Origin: Sporolactobacillus sp. STSJ-5
Lineage (GTDB): Bacteria; Bacillota; Bacilli; Bacillales; Sporolactobacillaceae
NCBI RefSeq assembly: GCF_024385605.1
Contig: NZ_JANFOJ010000001.1
Coordinates: forward strand, 372,001-436,000
Direction of reading: 5' to 3'
DNA: 64,000 nt
In this document: positions 16,032 through 24,012 of the stretch, in pieces
Layout: each line of letters begins with the position of its first letter
Numbering within the stretch: position 1 is the stretch's first letter
The notes under the pieces: generated by a model
The model's input: the letters and a program-made list of their open reading frames with translations, nothing else
Database searches by the model: none
Told to the model about the DNA's origin: nothing
Made by a program: the position numbers and the translations under genes

Positions 16032-17708
16032 TCATTTTTTGCCATCAAGAGCGAATGTTTTAACTGCAGAAACGATTTCATCCGTTTCAATATAGTCTAC
16101 CGAAACTTTGTCCCCAACCTTCATAAAGACGCTGTATGGATTTTGACCAGAGGTTACAGTGAAAATCTTTTCGCTGCCGTCAATCATAAATTGGATCACG
16201 GTCTGATGTGAATCGTTATCCTGATATTTGTAGACTTGTGTAACTTCGCCACTCAATTTCTTAATCAGTGCTTTGTTTGTCGGTGTTGCGCTGTCGCCGC
16301 CTAATTTTGTAGCAACAGCATATTTATAGTTATCAAATAGGCTGCGCTTATCGGTCTCCGCACTGTAGACATTCTCATTTTTCGCATGAATCAGCATCAG
16401 TTCACGCAGAACATTGTTGCTATCCATCAAAGGGACCACCCATGTTTCCTGTCCGTAAATCGTATAGAGATTTGGAATACCCGCCTCATACTTATTCTGT
16501 TTAAACGTCTTCTCCGCAACATTCATCGCGGATTTCCCATTTAGCAAGCCGTTCGCACTTGAATAATAAGTAATTCTTCCGGTCCGTGTATTCAGCATGG
16601 AATAACCGACCATCGCGCCGCTTCCGGACTTTGGTCGTGTAAAATCGGTGAACCAGTTCAATTGAAGCGCGTGATCGAACACGCCGTTCACTTCATCAGA
16701 ATGCGACCATTCTGTCGGCCGCTTGATATCTTCCTGCGCAAACAGCTTATTCCAGAAGCCATGCACATTCTCTCCATACCAGTCGTTCCATTGTTCAGCA
16801 ACATTTGAAGGGATTGCCTGATCAATGAACAAAGGCAGTTTGTCAATCGAATAGTGACGCATGTTCCCTGTTTTCGGATCAACAACAATGACTCCTTTAA
16901 TATCCGGTATTTGTCGCAATTTTTCATAATAGCCATAGGCAACGACATAATAAGGTTTACCTGTTTCATCCGGTTCGAAACTTGGACGGAATAAAATCGG
17001 CTCTGCATACTTGCTGCGCACGAGTCGCTTCAAATTCTCAGAAAAGTAGGCGGACGGTACAAATTTCATCTCTTTTTTAATCAGCGAAGCATTCGCATTT
17101 TCATCCTCAGCACTCATCCGAATGTATCCGGGAACGCGATGACTCTTCATCCATTTAAAAAATCCGCTGTACTCAATTGGTGTGACCCAATAAAGATGTC
17201 CGTCTATTTTTTGCAACGATGTATGACCGAGCTCATAATAGGAAACATGTGCGAGCTCGCCTAACACTTTTTCACTTTTATAACGTGCATATTTTTCCGG
17301 AACGACAGGAATATGCTGCTCATTCATTGATGGCGCCGCGTGGTTTACCACCGTTGTTTTTGCAGCAGCAAAATCATATTTCGCCTTGGTTACGGTGAAC
17401 GGATAAATAAAGTGCAGGAAGCAGAAAAACAAAAGCATCAGTATTCCTGCAAATACATTGATTGAGATCAGACGCTCCTTTGAATAGACAAGATCAAAAA
17501 CCAGAAATAGCCCCCAAAAAAGCGATCCGTAGCTTAAGAACGCCTGCCACGTATGATCAATCAGCCCGAAGTAGGAAAGAATGAATAAAATGATCAAACT
17601 CGCCATCACCCGAGCCGCTTGAATCGACAGAAATACTTTGCTTTTAATTTTTTTCTTCCACACAAATGGATTTAAGGTTAATGCAAGTAAACTGAATAAG
17701 TAAATCAT
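16032..17708 (-). CDS. Unrecognised large membrane-anchored protein in the ecs operon
   Basis: 558 residues. Residues 1-110 hold about four hydrophobic helices, and the rest is a long soluble region that by topology probably faces outside. I recognise no named family. The soluble part has repeated PepSY-like alternations: KPYYVVAYGYYEK...GVIVVDPKTGNMRHYSID near 245-285 and GAMVGYSMLNTRTGRITYYS near 365-385. It ends in an OB-like VTQVYKYQDNDSHQTVIQF segment. The start has GGGGGAAC upstream. Its stop overlaps the ATG-proximal region of ecsA, so it is co-transcribed and may be an accessory or substrate-handling partner of EcsAB. Function is not known. Confidence 0.75.
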   Translation of the reverse strand: MIYLFSLLALTLNPFVWKKKIKSKVFLSIQAARVMASLIILFILSYFGLIDHTWQAFLSYGSLFWGLFLVFDLVYSKERLISINVFAGILMLLFFCFLHFIYPFTVTKAKYDFAAAKTTVVNHAAPSMNEQHIPVVPEKYARYKSEKVLGELAHVSYYELGHTSLQKIDGHLYWVTPIEYSGFFKWMKSHRVPGYIRMSAEDENANASLIKKEMKFVPSAYFSENLKRLVRSKYAEPILFRPSFEPDETGKPYYVVAYGYYEKLRQIPDIKGVIVVDPKTGNMRHYSIDKLPLFIDQAIPSNVAEQWNDWYGENVHGFWNKLFAQEDIKRPTEWSHSDEVNGVFDHALQLNWFTDFTRPKSGSGAMVGYSMLNTRTGRITYYSSANGLLNGKSAMNVAEKTFKQNKYEAGIPNLYTIYGQETWVVPLMDSNNVLRELMLIHAKNENVYSAETDKRSLFDNYKYAVATKLGGDSATPTNKALIKKLSGEVTQVYKYQDNDSHQTVIQFMIDGSEKIFTVTSGQNPYSVFMKVGDKVSVDYIETDEIVSAVKTFALDGKK

Positions 17709-17763
17709 AAGTTCCCCCGTCTCTGATCTGTATCAGTCGACCGCTCATTCACCGGCGACCCTT

Positions 17764-17782
17764 CGTTACATTTATTGTAACG
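17764..17782. promoter_or_regulatory. Inverted repeat upstream of the ecs operon
   Basis: CGTTACA-TTTAT-TGTAACG has perfect 7-bp arms. It lies between the divergent ecs operon and hit, about 55 bp from the former. It is a candidate operator; the binding protein is unknown. Confidence 0.45.
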
Positions 17783-17903
17783 TACTTAAAGGACCACATG
17801 CCATATCTGATTTTATATTCATCATGATGCTGCCTAATCCCTTTATGAAACCGCTAAAAAATGTGCTAAAATAAGTAAAAAAACATAGATAAGGATGATA
17901 TTA

Positions 17904-18335
17904 ATGTGTGAGGCATCAGATTGCATTTTCTGCAAAATCATTAATGGAGAAATTCCAAGTGCAAAGGTATACGAAGATGATGATGTATTTGCATTCCTCG
18001 ATTTGGGGCAAGTAACTAAGGGCCATACGCTGATCATTCCTAAAGAACATCGAAAGGATATTTTTCATTTGGAACCTGAAATTGCTGAGAAGTTATTCAG
18101 CAAAGTACCGATCATTGCTAAAGCCATTCAAAATGCCTTTCATCCGGTCGGTATGAATGTATTGAATAATAATAGCGAGCTTGCCGGTCAAAGCGTGTTT
18201 CACTACCATCTGCATCTCATCCCTCGTTACGGAAAAGATGATACATTCTCATTCAGCTTCCAGTCGCACATGGATGACTATTCAAATGAAGCGCGTGCAG
18301 AAATTGCTCAAGCGATTGCAAAAGAAATTAATTAA
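17904..18335 (+). CDS. hit: HIT-family nucleotide-binding protein
   Basis: 143-residue Hint-type hydrolase, probably acting on purine nucleoside phosphoramidates. The zinc-type CIFCKIINGEIPSAKVYEDD start and the catalytic triad motif HYHLHLIPRY (residues 96-105) are intact. The in-frame ATG at 17895 lies inside the ribosome binding site (AAGGATG), so ATG 17904 (MCEASDCIFCKI) is preferred. Divergent from the ecs operon, as in B. subtilis, where hit lies next to ecsA. Confidence 0.92.
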   Translation: MCEASDCIFCKIINGEIPSAKVYEDDDVFAFLDLGQVTKGHTLIIPKEHRKDIFHLEPEIAEKLFSKVPIIAKAIQNAFHPVGMNVLNNNSELAGQSVFHYHLHLIPRYGKDDTFSFSFQSHMDDYSNEARAEIAQAIAKEIN

Positions 18336-18400
18336 TTTATGTAAAAATTTCAGTATTTAAATTGCATTTTCCTGACATTACGTGTATATTATTGAATACA

Positions 18401-18433
18401 CCTTGCAGCAGGCCGTTGGGGCACTGCTGAAGG
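18401..18433 (+). other. Stem-loop upstream of the trpP binding site
   Basis: CCTTG/CAGCAG pairs with CTGCTG/AAGG around a 12-base loop. It ends seven bases before a row of NAG triplets. The trp leader of B. subtilis also has a 5' stem-loop that aids TRAP binding; a similar role here is a guess. Confidence 0.4.
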
Positions 18434-18439
18434 AAACAT

Positions 18440-18462
18440 CAGCTCAGTTGAGGAGAGATCAG
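18440..18462 (+). promoter_or_regulatory. Candidate TRAP (MtrB) binding site over the trpP ribosome binding site
   Basis: Five NAG triplets (CAG, CAG, GAG, GAG, CAG) start at 18440, 18445, 18450, 18455 and 18460, exactly five bases apart. TRAP recognises NAG repeats with two-base spacers, and in B. subtilis it blocks trpP (yhaG) translation this way. The GAG pair contains the Shine-Dalgarno GAGGAGAG, so bound TRAP would hide it. No mtrB gene is in the window. Confidence 0.55.
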
Positions 18463-18463
18463 C

Positions 18464-19012
18464 GTGAAACTTAAGAATTTGATTATTGTTGCTCTATTGC
18501 TTGCCATTGGAACGGTATTACATGCAGTATTCCCGGGAATTATCTTTGGAATGAAATCCGATTTGGGACTTGTAATGCTTTTCTTATCTCTTTTTCTTTT
18601 CGCCGATATCAAAACCTTTGTCATTATCGGACTTGTCGACGGTATTTTAGCAGGATTGACTACATCGATGCCTGGAGGATTCTTTCCAAACGTGATTGAT
18701 AAATTAGTGACTTCAACCGTTGTATTTTTAGTCATTTATTTATTTGCTCATTACTTTCAAGCAAAGGGCAAATACGTCTTTGGTGTCGTCTTAGCAGGTC
18801 TTGGTACTGTGCTCAGTGGAACTATATTCTTGACTATGGCTATTCTTGTTGCAGGTATGAATTCGGCAGCATTCGGTGCATTGTTTATCACTATGGTGCT
18901 CCCGACTGCACTTGCCAACTTGGTTCTGTTCGCTGTCCTCTATCCAATTATCGTCAAAATTGGCGAACGGAGCGGATTTCTAAAAACGTTACCAAAACCG
19001 ACGCTTCATTAA
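18464..19012 (+). CDS. trpP: Tryptophan transporter TrpP
   Basis: 182-residue membrane protein with five or six helices, matching the TrpP (YhaG) family: MKLKNLIIVALLLAIGTVLH, FPGIIFGMKSDLGLVM and DGILAGLTTSMPGGFFPN. It is a likely substrate-specific component for tryptophan uptake. The start is GTG at 18464 behind GAGGAGAG. B. subtilis also carries trpP close to hit and prsA. It ends in a clear terminator. Translational control by TRAP is inferred from the periodic NAG triplets over the binding site. Confidence 0.9.
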   Translation: MKLKNLIIVALLLAIGTVLHAVFPGIIFGMKSDLGLVMLFLSLFLFADIKTFVIIGLVDGILAGLTTSMPGGFFPNVIDKLVTSTVVFLVIYLFAHYFQAKGKYVFGVVLAGLGTVLSGTIFLTMAILVAGMNSAAFGALFITMVLPTALANLVLFAVLYPIIVKIGERSGFLKTLPKPTLH

Positions 19013-19021
19013 AAAATATTG

Positions 19022-19056
19022 AAAACTCCGATTCTGTTTAGAATTGGAGTTTTTTT
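19022..19056 (+). terminator. trpP terminator
   Basis: AAAACTCC/ATTCT pairs with AGAAT/GGAGTTTT, followed by more T residues. Confidence 0.85.
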
Positions 19057-19152
19057 GTTCTTTGAATATATGCTTTCAAGTGATAAGCAGCGACAGCTGG
19101 GGTATAATAGAAGTAATCACGAACGTATACTTTAATTGAAGAGGTGAATAAA

Positions 19153-19557
19153 ATGGGAAAATTTTTCTCGTACACGATTGGAGCAATTGTCGGTGGAGTA
19201 GTCGGCGGCACGATTGTTCTCCTGACAACGCCTAAAAAAGGTGAAGAAATTCGAAGCGACATAAAAGAAAAGGCAGCCTCTATTCAGCAGCCGTTAAAAG
19301 ACGCGGCAAATAACTTAAGCTTAGTTAAAGATCGCGTTATTGCTTTGAAGGATGACAGCGTTCCGGTTCTTAAATCGGCAGTCTCGGATATTGGCAATCT
19401 TTTGCAAGAATGGAAAGACGATGTCCAACCTTATCTAACGAAAATCAAGAACAACGTCGTTCAATTGGAAGCAGCAAAAGAAAAGCTGACTAACAAATTG
19501 ACGGAGCATTCTCCGGAGAAAAAACCGGGTGAAGAAGAGACACCGCCATCACTGTAA
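19153..19557 (+). CDS. YtxH-domain protein (YhaH-like)
   Basis: 134-residue protein with one N-terminal hydrophobic glycine-zipper helix (FFSYTIGAIVGGVVGGTIVLLT) of 22 residues, shown here only to its core GAIVGGVVGGTIV, then TPKKGEEIRSDIKEKA, the YtxH signature. A long amphipathic helical part and a charged tail (EKKPGEEETPPSL) follow. The function is unknown. ATG 19153 is chosen because GAGGTG upstream overlaps the alternative GTG 19144. B. subtilis yhaH occupies the same neighbourhood between hit and trpP. Confidence 0.8.
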   Translation: MGKFFSYTIGAIVGGVVGGTIVLLTTPKKGEEIRSDIKEKAASIQQPLKDAANNLSLVKDRVIALKDDSVPVLKSAVSDIGNLLQEWKDDVQPYLTKIKNNVVQLEAAKEKLTNKLTEHSPEKKPGEEETPPSL

Positions 19558-19597
19558 TGGCCATTTATTTTTGAACTCTAAACGAGGATTAATGCTA

Positions 19598-19630
19598 AAA
19601 AGGCTGGTGCAAATAGCACCAGCCTTTTTT
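19598..19630. terminator. Bidirectional terminator between the YtxH gene and the aminopeptidase gene
   Basis: AAAGGCTGGTGC and GCACCAGCCTTT form a strong stem around AAATA, with T residues after it on the plus strand and A residues before it. Confidence 0.88.
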
Positions 19631-19656
19631 CTGATCTGTAGATTAATTTTTGTATG

Positions 19657-20889
19657 TCAAAACGCCCAGACACCATTTCGGAAAACCGGCTCCCATTCGC
19701 CTTCTGCATTTTCGCCATCAATATCTAATTGATCGGAGCCGACCATAAAATCAACATGAATCAAGCTGTCATTCGCTCCATGCTTTTTCAATTCTTCCGC
19801 CGACATTTCCGTTCCACCATCGAGGCAAGTCGGATAGGCTTTTCCAATTGCCAAATGGCAGGATGCATTTTCGTCATAAAGTGTCGTAAAGAAAACAAGA
19901 CCTGACTTTGAGATCGGCGAATCATTAGGAACAAGCGCAACTTCCCCTAAAAAATGTGAGCCTTCATCTGTGTCAATCATGTGATTGATCAGCTCCTCGC
20001 CCTCTTTGGCATTCACGCGCGTAATACGTCCATTCTCAAAAGTGACCGATAACTTCTCAATCAATTTACCGCCGTAAACAAGCGGACGAGTCGCCATAAC
20101 TGTACCATTAACTCCATTTTTTACAGGCAATGTATAAACTTCTTCAGTTGGAATATTAGGAACAAAAGGAGTTCCCGAACTGTTCACTGCTGCTCCCCCG
20201 TCCCAGTGATAATCAGGATCGAACTCGATCTCTAAATCTGTGCCTGGAGCTTTATAATGCAGCCTTTTATATTTTTTCTTATTTAGAAAAGAAACCTTAT
20301 TAGCAAGTGTCTTCTTGTGATCCTCCCAAGCTTGTACCGGATCATCACAATCCACACGTGTCATTTTGAAAATAACTTCCCATAAGTCGGCAACCGCAAG
20401 CTCTCTGATTTTGCCGGGGAACAGTTTCTTCGCCCATTCAACGGTTGGAAAGATTAAAATGGTCCAGCTGACACGGTCGGACATACGATAATCATAATAG
20501 GTGTTTAATGCGCGCCACATCGTTTCTTGGTCAAGCGCCGCCTTTTTCGGATCAATACCGTCCATCATACCAATTCCTGTTGTCCGGATGTCAATACAAG
20601 CAGCCCCCCTCTTGACCAAGTCCTCAAGCTTGTTGGCTTTCCAAACCGGATATTCGCTGATCACTGTCTCCGATGCATGCTTGAGCCGCAAATGATCCAG
20701 TTTATCGTCCGTCCAGTTAAAGAACACGCGTTTCGCTCCGGCCTCATATGCTTTTTCCGTTACAATGCGTACAAGCTCGCCTGCATCAATTGGTGCCTTG
20801 ATCAGTACTTCCTGTCCTTTCTGAACATTTGCGCCTACTTTTACAGCCAATTCCGCATATTTTTCGAGTTTTTGAGCAAAGGTTTTCAA
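19657..20889 (-). CDS. ampS: M29-family aminopeptidase (AmpS type)
   Basis: 410-residue thermophilic-aminopeptidase (M29) family metallopeptidase, cytoplasmic, removing N-terminal amino acids from peptides. Family segments are VFFNWTDD near residue 52, a Glu-containing EELINHMIDTDEGSHFLGEVALV block split near 320 with metal-ligand Glu and His, and CHLAIGKAYPTCLDGG near 360. The open frame runs to 20982, but the TTG at 20889 (MKTFAQKLEKYAELAVKVG) fits the family start and has a GGGGGG-rich site about 10 bases upstream. It shares a bidirectional terminator with the upstream YtxH gene. Confidence 0.9.
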   Translation of the reverse strand: MKTFAQKLEKYAELAVKVGANVQKGQEVLIKAPIDAGELVRIVTEKAYEAGAKRVFFNWTDDKLDHLRLKHASETVISEYPVWKANKLEDLVKRGAACIDIRTTGIGMMDGIDPKKAALDQETMWRALNTYYDYRMSDRVSWTILIFPTVEWAKKLFPGKIRELAVADLWEVIFKMTRVDCDDPVQAWEDHKKTLANKVSFLNKKKYKRLHYKAPGTDLEIEFDPDYHWDGGAAVNSSGTPFVPNIPTEEVYTLPVKNGVNGTVMATRPLVYGGKLIEKLSVTFENGRITRVNAKEGEELINHMIDTDEGSHFLGEVALVPNDSPISKSGLVFFTTLYDENASCHLAIGKAYPTCLDGGTEMSAEELKKHGANDSLIHVDFMVGSDQLDIDGENAEGEWEPVFRNGVWAF

Positions 20890-21001
20890 ATCGAGTGCCC
20901 CCCGTCTAATTTGCAATGAACAAATTTTTCTTACCAAGTCTATTCTAACACTTGGCAAGGGTATAAATGCAAACGTTACCAATAATTGAAGAAAACTTTT
21001 C

Positions 21002-21601
21002 TTAGTTCATCTGGTGAACACTGAATGTTACATCATTTTTAGCTAAATTAATCGTCTGTGCACGCAGGTAGAGACCCTTCTGCACTTGAACATCCGTTAA
21101 ATTAATATAAATTTGCCGCTTGTTCGGTTGAATAGCTACCCATTTTGGAAATTTTGATCCGCTTTTCAAAAAGCTGAGCACCTGCTTGTCCGGAAGAGGA
21201 ATACTGCCCAATTTAACATCAGTTTCTTTCAGCACAATATCACCATTAGATACTGAAGGTGTGAAGGTCAAGGAAAACGGAATCGCAGTAAATAAGAGCT
21301 TATACTTACCGTTCAAAACAACCTGATCGCCAATATCAATATGATAGGTGAGCCTGTTATTTCCATTAGAATCAATTTGATCATTGATCATATTCTCCAG
21401 CTGCTGCTTGTTCGCCTGCACGGAAAAAATAGCTTTTCCTTCGGTGCGATCCGTTTGCGGTGTCGGACTGTCTGTTGCAGAAAAACCATTTGTCAGCATG
21501 CCAAGTACAGCAATCACCAAGGCTAATTCAATCACAAGTAATGATAATAAAGCGATTTTCCATAAATTTTTCTTTTTCTTGGGATAAGTTGCAGCGTTCA
21601 C
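21002..21601 (-). CDS. YpmS-like membrane-anchored protein (DUF2140)
   Basis: 199 residues. A short basic N-terminus (YPKKKKN), one transmembrane helix at residues 13-37, then an extracytoplasmic domain matching the YpmS/DUF2140 family (FSVQANKQQLENMINDQI near 62, KYKLLFTAIPFSLTFTP near 98, KWVAIQPNKRQIYINL near 153). Function unknown. The start is GTG behind GGAGAGGG. It is on the same strand as the aminopeptidase gene but upstream of it, 112 bp away. Confidence 0.78.
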   Translation of the reverse strand: MNAATYPKKKKNLWKIALLSLLVIELALVIAVLGMLTNGFSATDSPTPQTDRTEGKAIFSVQANKQQLENMINDQIDSNGNNRLTYHIDIGDQVVLNGKYKLLFTAIPFSLTFTPSVSNGDIVLKETDVKLGSIPLPDKQVLSFLKSGSKFPKWVAIQPNKRQIYINLTDVQVQKGLYLRAQTINLAKNDVTFSVHQMN

Positions 21602-21939
21602 GTTTCTTTTCCCTCTCCTTTACACACCTATATAGGTACCAGTACATGCAAGATTTTTTACCTATTTAAACAAGCCAATAGTTTATTTATTATAACGCAA
21701 TTTTCGACTCATGCGAAATATGCTGAAACAAGTACATAATTTCGGCACGCTGCAACCAGTGAATTCATGTAGAAGGAATCATCAATAACTCGACAATGGG
21801 GGCAAGTTTCAGTTAGAATGAACAGTGTCGCAAACAGATGGTAACCGTATTTGATAAAATTGCCGATTGCGACGGATAACCGCGCGCAACTACGAAATAC
21901 TGTTGTAATGTGGAACAATATAAAATAGGAGTGGACGTA

Positions 21940-22821
21940 GTGAAGAAATTAATGATGATTCTGGCCGCTGTTATCGTTCTCGCAAGTCTCGCAGCCTGCG
22001 GGAACGGCGGAGATAACGCCGCAGTAGTGAAAACGAAAAGCGGTAATATTACAAAAGAAGAATTTTACAATGAATTGAAAAAGACCAATGGAGAAGCTGT
22101 CCTTCAAAATATGGTTTACGAAAAGCTCTTGGAAAAGAAATATAATGTATCCAAGAAGGCTGTTGACGCGAAATATGATCAAGTTCGCAAGACGTTCTCA
22201 TCGGAAGACCAATTCAAGCAGGCGCTAACACAGAACAGTCTGACTGAAACTACGTTCAGACGCCAAATTAAAGACTCCCTAATGATGACGAAGGCTCAGC
22301 AGGACGGCATCAAGGTTACAGACAAAGCACTTAAGGATTACTATAATAAGAACAAGACAACATTGACAGAACTTAAAGCGAGCCACATTCTCGTTAAATC
22401 AAAGAAAACCGCACAATCCATTCAAAAGAAATTAAAGGATGGAGCAGATTTTGCTAAATTGGCGAAACAATATTCAACGGATACAGGCTCTAAAGATAAG
22501 GGCGGCGAGCTTGGCTGGTTCAAACAATCAACTATGGTTGCCGAATTCAGCAATGCAGCAATGAAACTGAAAGTCGGCGAAATCAGCCCGCTTGTATATT
22601 CGAGCACGGACGGCGGCTATCACATTATCAAGCTTGAGGGCAAAAAAGATTCGTATAACGATCTGAAATCCTCAGTAAAAGAAGCTTACCTTGCAAGCAA
22701 AGAAAAATCTCAAGATACGGTAATCAAGAACTTGATTAAGAATGCTGATGTTCAAGTGAAGGACAAGGCTTTCAAAGATCTTTTCAATTCAACCTCAACC
22801 TCAACGACAACGCAGCAATAA
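21940..22821 (+). CDS. prsA: Foldase lipoprotein PrsA
   Basis: Extracytoplasmic peptidyl-prolyl isomerase that helps secreted proteins fold. The lipoprotein signal peptide is clear: MKKLMMILAAVIVLASLAAC, with the lipid-bearing Cys at residue 20. The SurA-like N-terminal region is followed by a parvulin domain (ELKASHILVKSKKTA to GGYHIIKLEGKK, about residues 137-230) and a C-terminal Thr/Ser tail. The start is the GTG at 21940 with AGGAGTGG just upstream; an upstream extension would add residues before the signal peptide. Single gene with its own terminator. A CssRS-like secretion-stress system lies 2.3 kb away. Confidence 0.95.
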   Translation: MKKLMMILAAVIVLASLAACGNGGDNAAVVKTKSGNITKEEFYNELKKTNGEAVLQNMVYEKLLEKKYNVSKKAVDAKYDQVRKTFSSEDQFKQALTQNSLTETTFRRQIKDSLMMTKAQQDGIKVTDKALKDYYNKNKTTLTELKASHILVKSKKTAQSIQKKLKDGADFAKLAKQYSTDTGSKDKGGELGWFKQSTMVAEFSNAAMKLKVGEISPLVYSSTDGGYHIIKLEGKKDSYNDLKSSVKEAYLASKEKSQDTVIKNLIKNADVQVKDKAFKDLFNSTSTSTTTQQ

Positions 22822-22836
22822 CACGAACAGAGAAGA

Positions 22837-22875
22837 ACACGAATCGGAGCACCTATCCGATTCGTGTTTTTTTTG
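22837..22875 (+). terminator. prsA terminator
   Basis: ACACGAATCGGA and TCCGATTCGTGT form a perfect 12-bp stem with a 7-base loop, followed by a T run. Confidence 0.92.
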
Positions 22876-22914
22876 CCTTGAGTCACTAATTTTCAAGGAT
22901 CGAAGCTAGGAAAA

Positions 22915-23448
22915 TCAATTGTCCATCTTCAATAAGGTTGCAAATAATTGATAACTGGTCACTTTTGATTGATCAAGATGAATTCCTGCAGGAGTTTCTT
23001 GATTTGCTGTAAAAGTTACGACATATTCGTTTTCCTTATTGGGTGCAATATGATCTTCAATGAGAATTGTGGTGATCACCCGATTAAATAAAATGAATCC
23101 TCCAGGACCATTCCATATGACAATAGCCGAACTGGAATCTGCTTTCTCAGTGATAAGTGTATTGCCCGAAGCGTCTTTCCTCCAAATTTGAATAAGAGCA
23201 GGTACGCATATGGAAATAGAAGCGGACAAACTGCTCATCCTATTTAATGGTATTGTGCCTGTAGGACGCCACTCAATAACCGCATTAAGCCAAACTGTTT
23301 CTTCATCAGTTGTACCGTCCACCCTAAGTTCACTAATCACATGATCGTCACAAAACGGAACAGCATCCGGTTTTTTGTATTGTCTTCTTTTTTTATCGCC
23401 ATCTTTGTCCGATCCGAAGCCTGCCCCCTTATTATTAGAATCATCCAT
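22915..23448 (-). CDS. Unrecognised protein with a beta-rich C-terminal domain
   Basis: 177 residues that I cannot assign. Residues 1-30 are polar and basic (MDDSNNKGAGFGSDKDGDKK). The rest is rich in alternating hydrophobic residues (ETVWLNAVIEWRPTG, IVIWNGPGGFILFNRVITTI, NEYVVTFTANQETPAGI), which suggests a beta sandwich. There is no signal peptide and one Cys is in PFCDDH. The start at ATG 23448 has AGGAAG 8 bases before it. It is a lone gene between convergent prsA and yhaL-yhaM. A spore-surface or exosporium role is possible by general character only. Confidence 0.6.
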   Translation of the reverse strand: MDDSNNKGAGFGSDKDGDKKRRQYKKPDAVPFCDDHVISELRVDGTTDEETVWLNAVIEWRPTGTIPLNRMSSLSASISICVPALIQIWRKDASGNTLITEKADSSSAIVIWNGPGGFILFNRVITTILIEDHIAPNKENEYVVTFTANQETPAGIHLDQSKVTSYQLFATLLKMDN

Positions 23449-23612
23449 ATCAGTCACTTCCTTATCTGTTTACTGCCTCTCTTATATTCTATTTTTCTGC
23501 AGTATCGTTGCATGGACCGATAACGGAAGTAATTCACACATTTTTTTCCAATAGTTTTTTGTTCTATTATGGTTGGCCGGTTCAGAGTAATTTTAGGCAT
23601 TCTTAGTTATGC

Positions 23613-23653
23613 AAAAAAAATCCGAAAGCCTGTTCAAGACATGGCTCTCGGAT
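23613..23653 (-). terminator. Terminator overlapping the end of yhaL
   Basis: On the minus strand ATCCGAGAGCC pairs with GGCTTTCGGAT, followed by eight T residues. The yhaL stop codon at 23634 lies in the loop region, so coding and terminator overlap. Confidence 0.82.
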
Positions 23654-23927
23654 CTTTACGGTTGCGGCGCCGCTCTTTCTCGGCGTCCATTCGTTTCATG
23701 TACACATTACCTTGCTCTTCGACCCACTCTTCATCGACTTCTTTATCCTGCTTGGATAAATTAAATGCTTGATAACCGCTGAATATTATACCGGCTACAA
23801 CCAGATATACCCACCAAGCTACGCTTTCCAGCATGTTGATCACGGGATCAATCATTCCGAACTGCTGCATTAAAAAAAGGATGAATAGCGCAGCAACGAT
23901 AAATAATGAACGTTTAGCCTGCTTCAT
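23634..23927 (-). CDS. yhaL: Sporulation YhaL-family protein
   Basis: 97-residue protein with two N-terminal hydrophobic segments (residues 7-24 and 37-55, with the family-type WWVYLVVAGIIFSGYQAF) and a charged C-terminal helix ending EKERRRNRKD. This matches the SpoYhaL family, made during sporulation in B. subtilis, where yhaL also lies between prsA and yhaM. B. subtilis YhaL is shorter (about 70 residues); the extra length here is an N-terminal hydrophobic segment. The start has GGGAGGCGG upstream. Confidence 0.75.
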   Translation of the reverse strand: MKQAKRSLFIVAALFILFLMQQFGMIDPVINMLESVAWWVYLVVAGIIFSGYQAFNLSKQDKEVDEEWVEEQGNVYMKRMDAEKERRRNRKDPRAMS

Positions 23928-24012
23928 GTTTCCGCCTCCCAGCTAGCTACTCGAGCGTTGTCCCAATTTTTACTTGCAATGTAGCCTATGCGAAGAAACG
24001 GAAAATTAGACC

